A stretch of 12,372 nucleotides of DNA from Pinguiococcus pyrenoidosus (taxonomy: Eukaryota; Sar; Pinguiophyceae; Pinguiochrysidales; Pinguiochrysidaceae): the NCBI GenBank assembly GCA_019677205.1, contig JAAMXY010002403.1, positions 1-12,372 of the forward strand, in the 5' to 3' direction. Made by a program: the position numbers and the translations under genes. The notes below the pieces were generated by a model. The model did no database searches. It was not told the origin of the DNA and saw nothing but the letters and a program-made list of their open reading frames with translations. Within the stretch, counting starts at the first letter, position 1. The number at the start of each line of letters is the position of its first letter. Of the stretch, positions 1-7,277 are shown one piece after another.

Positions 1-632
1 ATCACGAGATGGGAGAGTCCTCTGCTCGGGGCCGCAAAGCAGTGAAGTCAAAGTGGTACGAGGTGAGCCGAGATCTGTCCAAGTTCACCGCGCACTATCT
101 CCGCTTGAAGAAAGAAGAGCCTTCTGGATGGAACGAAGACGATTTCTTTCAGAAAGCTTGCGAACTTTTCCATCAAGATGCAGGAAAAGACTTTCCGCAC
201 CGCGACGCTTTCGAGTACGTCAAGATGAAGGATCGCTTTGCCATCTTTGAGCGCGAAGGAAAGAAGATTGAACGCCCTATGGGAGTCAAAAAGGCCAAGG
301 CTGTTGCCAAGGAGCGGAAGCTGAAGGAGGACAGCACGCAGTCTACTGAGCGACACGGTCTCGACAAGATTGCAGAGCAGATGGAGCTCCGCAACAAGCT
401 AAGAGAGAAGGAGGTGGCCCTTCGTGAGCGTGAGACCAACCTGATGTACTTCATGGGCTCTGATGTTCCCGGGCACCTCAAAGCTCAATTCATGAACGCC
501 ATGAGAGCTAGAATTCTCGGTGATCTTCAGAGCAACATCGATGCTGACAAGGAGGCGAGGGAAGCGAGCTTGCAGGGAGCAAGCGAGGAGCAGGATAGCG
601 AGGAATACGACGACACACAGCCATCGTTTTAG
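1..632 (+). CDS. NAM-associated / Myb-SANT-like protein (PIF/Harbinger-associated type), 5'-partial
   Basis: The frame is open from the window edge. The first in-frame ATG is at 9 and gives 207 residues, but the two codons before it are also open, so the true start probably lies outside the window. The pattern GRKAVKSKW..VSRDLSKF, then SGWNEDD...A.ELF...GKDFPHRDAFE..K..DRF, then RPMGVKKAK, matches the family annotated in plants, oomycetes and rust fungi as NAM-associated C-terminal domain or glutathione S-transferase T3-like. There a Myb/SANT domain precedes this block. Only its last helix (SKW...RDL) would be visible here; the first helices would lie upstream. Residues about 115-145 (LDKIAEQMELRNKLREKEVALRERE) are a charged coiled coil, and the tail is acidic. 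The family is often the DNA-binding partner of a PIF/Harbinger transposase; no transposase is visible. A domesticated copy or a live element's accessory gene are both possible. The family call rests on remembered motifs. Confidence 0.62.
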   Translation, partial: HEMGESSARGRKAVKSKWYEVSRDLSKFTAHYLRLKKEEPSGWNEDDFFQKACELFHQDAGKDFPHRDAFEYVKMKDRFAIFEREGKKIERPMGVKKAKAVAKERKLKEDSTQSTERHGLDKIAEQMELRNKLREKEVALRERETNLMYFMGSDVPGHLKAQFMNAMRARILGDLQSNIDADKEAREASLQGASEEQDSEEYDDTQPSF

Positions 633-1100
633 TGGCAGGCAGCGCGCCAGCCAGCAGAAGTTAAGCGGCGAGGAGGGCCATGCAAGCAAGAAGCAGCCAG
701 CCAAGCAAGCAAGTCAAGCAGCCAGCCAAGAAGGATAAGCAAGCAACTTGGCTGGCTGCTTCTTTGCATCCATTCGCTCAGTCTTCATTCATGGCTTTTT
801 CGGAGAAGATCTTTGTCTTTGAAGCTGGAGCGGCAACCGCTGAAAATTGGATGCTGAATCAGCGCGTAGGTGGCGCGGCATTCAACCAAACAATTTCGAA
901 AGCAGGTTGAAGAGACAAGTTGCAGTTCGGTCGTCGGCAGTCAGTTTGAGGCAGTTCTGTTCTTCAAAATCTTGTCAGCTCCTGCTTAGCATGCCGTGTC
1001 ATAGCTAAAATGGTTTCTATCGGTTTCGTCAGCCTTCCCAGGCCGCTACGTAAGCGTATGTGTCGACGCCACTGCGTCCGCTATAGAGGAGGGTTTTCGC
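633..1100. other. Intergenic spacer and probable promoter/5' leader of the aminotransferase gene
   Basis: There is no convincing gene here. The first 130 bases are dominated by AAGC-type short repeats and a long hairpin (separate entry). The remainder, about 762-1009, shows no coding pattern. An ATG at 1010 opens a short reading frame that meets a good donor-like GTAAGC at 1050. This could be an upstream first exon of the aminotransferase, joining at the acceptor-like CGCAG ending at 1278. No TATA element was identified with confidence. Confidence 0.5.
691..761. repeat. 15-bp direct repeat plus perfect 15-bp inverted repeat (hairpin)
   Basis: AAGCAGCCAGCCAAG occurs at 691-705 and again at 716-730 (25-bp period). 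Its exact reverse complement CTTGGCTGGCTGCTT occurs at 747-761. The second copy and the inverted copy can form a 15-bp GC-rich stem with a 16-nt loop (731-746). The first direct copy could compete for the same partner. The element lies 60-130 bp after the stop codon of the first gene, so it would be in its 3' UTR or just beyond. AAGC/AAGCA tetramer-like runs between the copies suggest slippage origin. Confidence 0.85.
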
Positions 1101-3092
1101 ATGCGTGGCTCGCCTTCGGCCACAACTCAAGTTCTGTCCTCTCCCCGATTGAATCTCCTTCTGTCGCTGTCGCCGTGGTGCCCTTCCTCAACTGCAGCCC
1201 CCGCGCCCGCCACGCCCGCTCCGCACCGCGCTCGCTCGCGCTCTCGCCCTCTGCCACCACTGCGAAAGCTACTCGCAGGGTTGAAGCGTCGGAAGCACTC
1301 CACGTCCACTCGCACAGGCGCCTGCCAGGAAAGGCCCCTTTCGAACATGTCGCGCTGGAGCCCCTCGTACACCGAGGCGACCATGTCGGAGCGCGTGAAG
1401 AACACCGAGTACGCGGTGCGCGGAGAGCTGTACACAGCGGCCATGGCGCGCAAGGCGGCCGGCGGAGAAGTCATCCTCACCAACGTGGGCAATCCACAAG
1501 CGCTGCAGCAGAAACCGCTCACCTTCATCCGCCAAGTCGTGGCGCTGGTGTCCGCACCTTTCCTCCTGGACCAGCCCGGCGTGGAGAACATGTTCCCCGC
1601 GGATGCCATCGAGCGGGCCAGAGAGTACGTGGCGCACCTGCCCGGCGGCTCCATCGGCGCATACTCCGACTCGCAAGGAAACATGTTTGTCAGGCAGCAG
1701 GTATGTTGGCTTTGATGTTTTTGTGGCTTTGATGTTTTTGTGTGTTTGTGTGTTTGTGTGTGTTTGTGTGTTTGTGTGTTTGTGTGTTTGTGTGTTGTTT
1801 GCGCTTCTATGTGTTTGGGGGGAAGGCTTTCTTTTCCTTCTGCCTGTCCGTGGATTGCGGTGGGTGGGAAAGCAAAACCGGCCAAAAGAGAAACTCATGA
1901 GGCGAACTTGGCGTGCGTGCAGATTGCGGACTTCATCATGCGCCGCGATGGCGTGGCCAGCGATCCCATGATGATCTTCCTCACCAACGGAGCTTCCGAG
2001 GGGGTTCGGCTCCACCTCGAGGCCATTATCCGCGGCCCGCAGGACGGCATTCTCGTGCCCATCCCGCAGTATCCGCTGTATTCCGCTTCCATCGGCCTGT
2101 ACAACGGGACGCTGCTGGGCTACCAGCTGGACGAGGACACCGGCTGGAGCCTCGACCTGGACGAGGTGCGCCGGGTTATCAAGAACGCCCGGCGCCGCAA
2201 CATTCAAGTGCGCGCGATGGTGTTCATCAACCCGGGCAACCCCACGGGCAACTGCCTCAGCGACACGCAGCTGGCCGACCTCTGCACGCTGGCGCACCAG
2301 GAGCGCTTCGTGCTCATGGCGGACGAGGTGTACCAGGAGAACGTGTACGGCAGCCGCCCCTTCGTGTCGTGCAAGAAGGTGCTTGCGTCGATGGGCGAGC
2401 CGTGGAGCTCGCAGGTGGAGCTGGTGAGCTTCCACACCGTCTCCAAGGGGGCCTACGGGGAGTGCGGGTTCCGCGGCGGGTACTTCGAGTGCACGAACAT
2501 CGACCCAGCCATCGTGCAGCAGGTGTACAAGATCACCAGCATCAACCTGTCGCCGAACGTGCCGGGCCAGATCGCGCTCGGCTGCATGGTGACGCCGCCC
2601 ACGCCGGGCATGCCGAGCTACGCGCAGTACTGGCGGGAGCACGACAACGTGGTCCAGTCCCTGAGGCGCCGGGCGCGGATGATCACCGACGCCTTCAACA
2701 AGCTCGAGGGCGTCGAATGCCAAGAGTGCGACGGTGCTTTGTACTCCTTCCCAAAGATTACGTTGCCGCGTCGCGCGCTGGAGGCTGCTCGCGCAGCGGG
2801 AAAGGCGCCGGACACCTTCTACTGCCTGAAGATGTTGGAGGACACGGGCCTCAGCGTGGTGCCCGGCTCGGGCTTCGGGCAGAAGGACGGCACGTTCCAC
2901 TTCCGCACGACCATCCTGCCGCCGGAGAGCCAGTTCGACCGCATTGTGAATCTCTTCACGAGCTTCCACGAGAAATTCATGGATGAATACAGAGATGGAC
3001 CGAAGCCCTCGAAGTCCTCGGCCGCGGGATACTCCTACAGCGCCAGCCATCCCCGAGCTGTGATGAACGCCTTGCCACGGTCCCGCCTGTAG
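1101..3092 (+). CDS. AlaAT: Alanine / glutamate:glyoxylate-type aminotransferase with C-terminal SRL
   Basis: PLP-dependent class I/II aminotransferase interconverting alanine/2-oxoglutarate and pyruvate/glutamate, or using glyoxylate in the peroxisomal (GGAT) branch. Exons are 1101-1700 and 1923-3092, giving 589 residues. Visible family signatures are IFLTNGASEGVR, PIPQYPLYSASIGLYNGT, FINPGNPTGN, MADEVYQENVYG and the PLP-lysine segment VSFHTVSKGAYGECGFRGGY (Lys375). FHFRTTILPPE lies near the C-terminus. The conserved enzyme begins near MSRWSPSYTEA (ATG at 1347). The about 82 residues before it are Arg/Ser/Pro-rich with almost no acidic residues, compatible with a mitochondrial presequence. 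The last three residues, Ser-Arg-Leu, fit the PTS1 peroxisomal signal, as in plant GGAT proteins, which end in similar tripeptides. An alternative N-terminus starts at ATG 1010 and splices 1050-1278, replacing the first 60 residues. The enzyme family is certain; substrate preference and location are inferred. Confidence 0.93.
1701..1922 (+). other. Spliceosomal intron in the aminotransferase gene (222 nt)
   Basis: The donor is CAG|GTATGT at 1701 and the acceptor GTGCGTGCAG at 1922. Joining CAG (1698-1700) to ATTGCG (1923) restores ...FVRQQ-IADFIM..., the expected continuous aminotransferase sequence. The length is a multiple of three, but the intron carries an in-frame TGA at 1713-1715, so retention would truncate the protein. 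Confidence 0.93.
1708..1800 (+). repeat. TG-rich minisatellite inside the aminotransferase intron
   Basis: A perfect 17-bp tandem duplication beginning GGCTTTGATG occupies 1708-1724 and 1725-1741. It runs directly into imperfect TTTGTGTG octamers and TG runs to about 1800. The block is almost purely T and G on the coding strand and fills about 40 percent of the intron. It is the most skewed stretch in the window. Confidence 0.9.
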
Positions 3093-3463
3093 ACCCACGG
3101 CGTGTACATGAAACTTAGTGTCAGTAGCACAGGACCATGTATGTCGACACGCAGATCGCGAGCGCAAGGCAGCAGATCCGCAGTGGTAAAACAGGGCGGA
3201 AGATGCTGCGCGTCGTGCCTTCCCCAAGAGTAGGAGCGTAGGACACAGTTCAAGCTTTTTGGCGATTGTATAGCTTTGGAAGCTTCCTCTCTTTCTCACT
3301 CCTCGTGGCCCTTTCCTTCTAAATCAAGCACGAAACGACAGCGGCAGAGCGCCAGCATTCCGCCGCAGGAATTTTTTGGTCAAGCAGGAACCAGAAGCCG
3401 ATTTTTTCCTGACCCTTGCCCAGTATTGATATACCTACCTCTTCCCCCAAGCTCTCAGACGAA
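3093..3463. other. Intergenic spacer: aminotransferase 3' flank and tRNA upstream region
   Basis: No gene is recognised. The left part should hold the 3' UTR of the aminotransferase; no AATAAA hexamer is seen. The part near 3420-3460 is pyrimidine-rich and precedes the tRNA gene. Open frames crossing it have no family signatures and are judged accidental. Confidence 0.6.
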
Positions 3464-3569
3464 CTCGGAATAGCTCAGATGGTAGAGCGATGGATTGTAG
3501 TTGGTAAACACCTCAGTTCGGCTGGGGACAGTCTTCCATTGGTCGGCGGTTCGATTCCGTCTTCCGAGA
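3464..3569 (+). tRNA. tRNA-Tyr (anticodon GUA) with a 33-nt intron
   Basis: The full cloverleaf was read by hand. The acceptor stem is CTCGGAA (3464-3470) with TTCCGAG (3562-3568) and discriminator A at 3569. The D stem is GCTC/GAGC (3473-3476, 3485-3488). The anticodon stem is ATGGA (3490-3494) with TCCAT (3535-3539), and the anticodon GTA is at 3497-3499. The T stem is GGCGG/CCGTC around loop TTCGATT (3550-3556). The intron is 3501-3533, immediately after position 37, the canonical eukaryotic place, and tRNA-Tyr is a tRNA that usually carries one. The intron folds a local hairpin CCTCAG/CTGGGG (3511-3516, 3522-3527; one G-T pair). Internal promoters are the A box near 3471-3482 and a perfect B box GGTTCGATTCC at 3548-3558. 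CCA is not encoded. Confidence 0.96.
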
Positions 3570-3586
3570 CTTCTCTTGGGACATAC

Positions 3587-3599
3587 TTTTTTTTTTTTT
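3587..3599 (+). terminator. RNA polymerase III T-tract terminator
   Basis: Thirteen consecutive T residues begin 17 nt after the tRNA discriminator base. Pol III usually stops at four or more T residues, so this is an unusually long but ordinary-type terminator for the tRNA-Tyr gene. Confidence 0.92.
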
Positions 3600-3685
3600 C
3601 TCGAGTGTCCCCTGCATCTTATCTTCATCATCCGCCGCCACCCGAAACCTCCCAAAAGGCCACAAAACGATGACCTCGTTGAGAG

Positions 3686-5378
3686 ATGGCCCATTCAGCC
3701 GCCCCACTTCGTAGTAAGAAGCGCCAGCGAGTGGAGGGAGCTGGCGAAGCGGTGCCGAAATTCCACCCAAGGAGTCCATATCGCCTCTGTCCGCCGGATT
3801 TCGCGGCTCTCGCCAAGGAAAACGCCGCTTTTGCGAGAGAGTGTCGGGTCGAAGGACAGCATGTGTCCCTGGACTGGACTCGACCGCAGACCCTTCGAGC
3901 TCTGAGCGCCGCTCTGCTTCGTAAGGACTTTGGACTGTCTGTGGAGATTCCGGAAGATCGCCTTTGCCCCTCCGTTCCCAGCAGAGTGGACTATTTGTGC
4001 CACGTGAGAGAGCTGCTGCAGGATTTCGCCATCGCCCAAAGCTTTCCTAATCGAGTGCTGGGCTTGGACGTCGGCGTGGGAGCATCCTGCGTCTTCCCAC
4101 TGCTCGGCCATCGCCTCTTCAATTGGCGATTCGTCGGCTCCGAGAAGGATGCCGAGTCCATGGAAGTGGCGCGCCAAAATGTGCAGCGGAACGATTTACA
4201 AAGCGTCGTGCGATTGGTCAGCGTGGATCCTCAGCAGTCCCCTGTGGATCCTCAGCAGTCTTGCGCTGATCAGGAGAAGCAGGACGAAAGCATCGGACCA
4301 ATTCGCCAAGCGCTTGGCGGTAGCAGCGGAGATAAGCTAGGGCACCATCCAGCCTATCTCTTCCTGGATGAGTACTTGGATCAGCAGGGAAGTCTGGATC
4401 AGCAGGGAAATTCAGAGCGGCGGAGAAACTCAGATCCGCAGGGAAACTCAGATCCGCAGGGAAACTCAGATCCGCAGGGAAATGCAGATCCGCAGGGAAA
4501 CGCAGATCCGCAGGGAAATGCAGATCATCCACAAGAGAACGACAAGCCGGTCTTCCTCTTCTGCATGACGAATCCTCCATTCTTCGATAGCCTCGAGGGC
4601 AGCAAGACCCCACGGCCTTCCTGCACAGCCGCTCCCACCGAGAGCGAGACGCCAGGTGGGCAGCCTCTTTCGCAATTGCGGATTGGCATACGCGCTTCTG
4701 CCAGTCTTAATGCACGTTCGAACAGGTGGTGAGAGCGCTTTCGTAGGAGCAATGATCCGCGATTCCCTCGTACTCCGCAAGTCGCTGGGATGGTACACGG
4801 CGATGATCGGCTGCAAGAGGAGCCTGCAAGGCTTGGTTGCGCTCCTCAGGGAACAGGCTGTGCCCCGGGTGGAAGTGCTCATCATGCAGCAGGGCCGAAC
4901 GCGCCGGTGGATCCTGGCGTGGTCCTTCTATGAGACTGCGGACTCCAGGCTCGAACTCCACAAAAGCCCCGGGGCAGCGATGGCAGTGCGCCTCCCTCGT
5001 GGCGAATCGCTCCCCTTGGATGAGTGGAGCGAGCGAATCTCCAGCCACACATCGCGAGCACTTCCGCAACATCTTCGGCCAGACGGTGCTGCCAAGGTGG
5101 AGACGGATTCAGCTGGACGCCTGATTCGGTTTGGAGACGTCTTGCTCGTTCGCATTCGTTGCCACCCGGCCGATGGAACGGACGTCACAGAGCATGCCGA
5201 AGAACAATCTGGCAGAGACATCGGCGCGCCGCAGATGGCGCAGAGCGTTGAGATAGAGCTCTATGGGGAGAAGGCGCTTTGCAACCGAGTGGTGGACGGC
5301 TTGGAGGGCGAGGTTTGTCGCACCAACAGGAGATGGCGGCGCCGGAAAGCCAAGGAGCGCTCGCAAGGCTCGCAGTAG
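3686..5378 (+). CDS. METTL16: METTL16-like RNA N6-adenosine methyltransferase (U6 snRNA m6A writer)
   Basis: Class I SAM-dependent methyltransferase. The METTL16 family methylates the ACAGA-box adenosine of U6 snRNA, in animals also MAT2A hairpins, in the nucleus. Exons 3686-4655 and 4726-5378 give 540 residues. Evidence in order: a basic N-terminus (SKKRQR, residues 10-15); FHPRSPY...PPDFAALA (26 on), the family's opening block; LLRKDFGLSVEIP; the SAM-binding LDVGVGASCVFPLLG (127 on); the catalytic NPPF at 296-299; a TPGGES joint across the intron; the K-loop segment MIGCKRSL (350 on); and QGRTRRWILAWSFY (379 on). The C-terminus is basic (NRRWRRRKAKER), suiting RNA binding. Between the SAM fold's central strands and NPPF lies a Gln/Asp/Asn-rich insertion of roughly 100 residues, with repeats, that the human protein lacks. 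The gene ends 53 bp before the convergent CWC27 stop. Family assignment is strong; the U6 substrate is by homology. Confidence 0.92.
4378..4530 (+). repeat. In-frame 18-bp minisatellite (DPQGNS/A repeats) in METTL16
   Basis: There are five near-identical 18-bp units, GATCCGCAGGGAAA plus CTCA, TGCA or CGCA, at 4433-4450, 4451-4468, 4469-4486, 4487-4504 and 4505-4522. They encode DPQGNS twice and DPQGNA three times. Two or three degenerate units (LDQQGS, LDQQGN, ERRRNS) precede them from 4378, and VDPQQS occurs twice at about 4224-4259. The unit is a multiple of three, so copy-number change keeps the frame. Confidence 0.93.
4656..4725 (+). other. Spliceosomal intron in METTL16 (70 nt)
   Basis: The donor is CCAG|GTGGGC and the acceptor TTCGAACAG|GTGG. 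A CTTAAT branch-point-like motif lies at 4706-4711, 14-20 nt before the acceptor. Splicing joins a single G (4655) to GT (4726-4727) and restores P-G-G-E-S, matching the conserved GG(E/I) region of the family. Without removal the frame changes, so this is an intron and not a frameshift. Confidence 0.9.
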
Positions 5379-5431
5379 TTTGCCTTGTGCGCGGAGCCCT
5401 CGTCTTGCTAGAAGACCTTCGCTTCGTTTCT

Positions 5432-7277
5432 TCATCTCCGACCTCTCCGGTAGTCTTTCTTGCTTGATCTGTGCGCGTCCCTGCGATCGTCTACAACGAC
5501 GAGGTCGTCGTCGGCACTCTGGCCACTGCGGAATCGGTCGTCGATGTGCTTGCGAAACTTCAGCTTGCCCACGAACCAGTCGCTGTTGTCAGCATCGTCG
5601 TCGTCTTCGTCATCATCTTCAAGCACCTGTCCTCGGTAGCTCTCCCTGGAGTAGACCCCTCTGTCTCGCGCGCGCTTCCCCTGCTTGGCCTTCGTGTCTC
5701 GCATTTGCGCGCGGAACTTGTCCAGCCGCCTGCGGAGACCGTGCGACACCGAGTGAGGACTGCTCTCTCGGTTTCTGCTGGGAGCACCGCGGCCATCCCA
5801 CGACACGAACCTTAGCGTCTCTTCTTCGCGATCTTCGAGCCCAAGAGTCTTGCGCTCCGTGTATCTACGAGGAGAATGCGTCGAGTCAGCTCTCTCAATA
5901 GACTCGATGGGCAAGCACAGCAAAAAGAACTGTCTGCCCTGCAAAAAGAACTGTCTGCCCCACGCACCTCCGCCGCCGCTTCTCGACTTCGGTCAGGAGC
6001 ACATCTTTGGACCTCTCCGACTCGCTGCGCGCTCCGGCGGACGAGGCCAGTGTCAACGTCGGACGAATGGTTTTCTCCGCTGCTTCGGCTTTCTTCCGAT
6101 CGCCTGGTTTCGTGCTGGGCGGCGCGACCGCCTTTGCGAGAAACTTGTTCTCCAATCTGCGGAACTCCGCCCGAGCTTCCTCGAGCTCCGCATTCGCCGC
6201 TGATTGCTTCTCCTCTTGCTCTTCTCCCAAGGCAAGTGTGGGTCTCTCCGGCTCGTCGGGGACTGGCCGACTGCCCGGGGCAGGAGCCATTGACCTTGCT
6301 GGAGCTTCTTGATCTTTATCCGCTCTCTCCACAGCTGCGGCTTCGGAAGTCTCGGCTTGCTCTCTTGCCCCTCCCGCCTGCTCCTTTGCTCCATCAGACT
6401 GCGCTTTGACTCCACCCGACTGCCCTTTTGCTCCACTGGGCCGCTCCTGCGCCTCCTCGTCGCCGAACGACAAGAGCTTGTTGTCCTTTACTTTCCGCCG
6501 CCTTTTCCGCCGCTCTTTCCTTCGCTTCTCCTCCTCCTGCTCTGCCTTCTCCGCGGCGGAGAGCTTCTCCATGCTGGACCGCGGCACGACGTCGTCGAAG
6601 GGATTCCAGATGACGTCCACGCCTTCGATCCGCACCGGCTCCAGCGGCTTGTCCCGCTCATCCGTCTCCACCTGCGGCCCAACAAGAGAAAGATGGTGAG
6701 CTGCTGAGACCTTTTCGACACCTCAGTCGCTGGTAAAAGCTCAGATGGACTACCTCGCCAATGCGGAGCACATTGAAGATCGTGGGCCCAGCGACCTTGC
6801 CGAAGATGGTGTACTTGCTGTCGCAGTGGGTGGCTTTGTCCAGCGTGATGAAGAACTGCTGCCGATTGCTGTTCGGAGTGTTCGAGTTGGCCATGGCCAC
6901 TCGTCCGCGGTGAGAGAACTTCAGCCGCGAGTGGAACTCATCCTTGAAGGCCTTTCCTAAAGCGAAGACGCGAAGTGTCATTTGCGTTTGCTCGCGTTTT
7001 TTTCATTGAAAGCTTCCGAGAGTTCCGTCGATGTTGTACCCCAAATGCTTTGGCCTCCGGTTCCAGTGCCCGTGGGATCTCCAGTCTGGACCATGAAGCC
7101 CGGAATCACGCGATGGAACAGGGTGTCATCGTACGCGCGTTCTAGGCAGAGCTGTACGAAGTTGCGACAGGCCAAGGGCGCCTCTCGCGAGAACAGCTCC
7201 ACATCCACGTCTCCAAACGTCGTGTGCAGCACCACCTTCCCCGCGGTGGGCGGCTCGTTCACGTACACAGACGACAT
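5432..7277 (-). CDS. CWC27: CWC27, spliceosome-associated cyclophilin-type PPIase homologue
   Basis: A component of the Bact spliceosome in yeast and human, partner of CWC22/eIF4A3 in humans. Exons on the minus strand are 7277-7040, 6956-6754, 6671-5968 and 5864-5432, giving 525 residues. Residues 1-150 are a cyclophilin domain opening [15 protein letters not shown], with FHRVIPGF (54-61), [26 protein letters not shown] and FGKV. The hallmark [10 protein letters not shown] follows. Next come a Lys/Arg/Glu-rich coiled region, a GAKxQSG heptad-like repeat, an acidic run (DDDEDDDD) and the conserved C-terminal block [13 protein letters not shown]...[11 protein letters not shown] with a basic tail. 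Cyclophilin A residues Arg55, Phe60 and Gln111 are kept as Arg56, Phe61 and Gln113. Trp121 is His123 and His126 is Tyr128, so catalytic activity is doubtful; human CWC27 also lacks the Trp. The human protein is 472 residues. Divergent from the neighbour at 7494. Confidence 0.93.
5865..5967 (-). other. CWC27 intron 3 (103 nt) with an internal 20-bp tandem duplication
   Basis: On the minus strand the donor is GGAG|GTGCGT and the acceptor CTCCTCGTAG|ATACACG. A consensus CTGAC branch motif lies about 20 nt before the acceptor. Splicing is phase-consistent (AG + A = Arg) and joins EKRRRR to YTERK. Inside it, 20 identical bases (plus strand GCAAAAAGAACTGTCTGCCC) recur at 5920-5939 and 5941-5960. 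Exact borders are less certain than for introns 1 and 2 because this part of the protein is poorly conserved. Confidence 0.8.
6355..6441 (-). repeat. Imperfect 21-bp coding repeats in CWC27
   Basis: The protein reads [28 protein letters not shown] in succession, four degenerate seven-residue units encoded by about 21-bp repeats in the low-complexity linker after the NPFDD hallmark. The arms keep Gly/Ala, Lys/Arg and Gln at fixed positions. Confidence 0.75.
6672..6753 (-). other. CWC27 intron 2 (82 nt)
   Basis: On the minus strand the donor is GAG|GTAGTC and the acceptor GGCCGCAG|GTGGAG, with a CTCAC branch-like motif and a pyrimidine tract between. Joining yields [13 protein letters not shown], equivalent to the RLSEVDIDDDERP region of the human protein. 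Confidence 0.92.
6957..7039 (-). other. CWC27 intron 1 (83 nt)
   Basis: On the minus strand the donor is TGGG|GTACAA and the acceptor GCTTTAG|GAAAGG. Joining G7040 to GA (6956-6955) gives [14 protein letters not shown], matching the [14 protein letters not shown] region of the family. Confidence 0.93.

Noticed and set aside
1269-3299. A 676-residue open frame on the minus strand opposite the aminotransferase
   Set aside because: It is antisense to a clearly conserved enzyme and reads through its intron. It is rich in His/Arg/Val/Ala, as expected from third-position GC bias, with no family motifs.
3416-3905. Small open frames crossing the tRNA and its T-tract
   Set aside because: They overlap a complete tRNA and its terminator and read poly-Phe through the T13 run; not coding.
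4378-4530. A CRISPR-like array of regular repeats
   Set aside because: The 18-bp units are contiguous, have no spacers and are in frame within a eukaryotic coding exon; this is a minisatellite.
4650-4732. A frameshift or pseudogene break in METTL16
   Set aside because: A 70-nt GT-AG intron with a branch-like motif restores the frame and the conserved GG-E joint, so splicing explains it fully.
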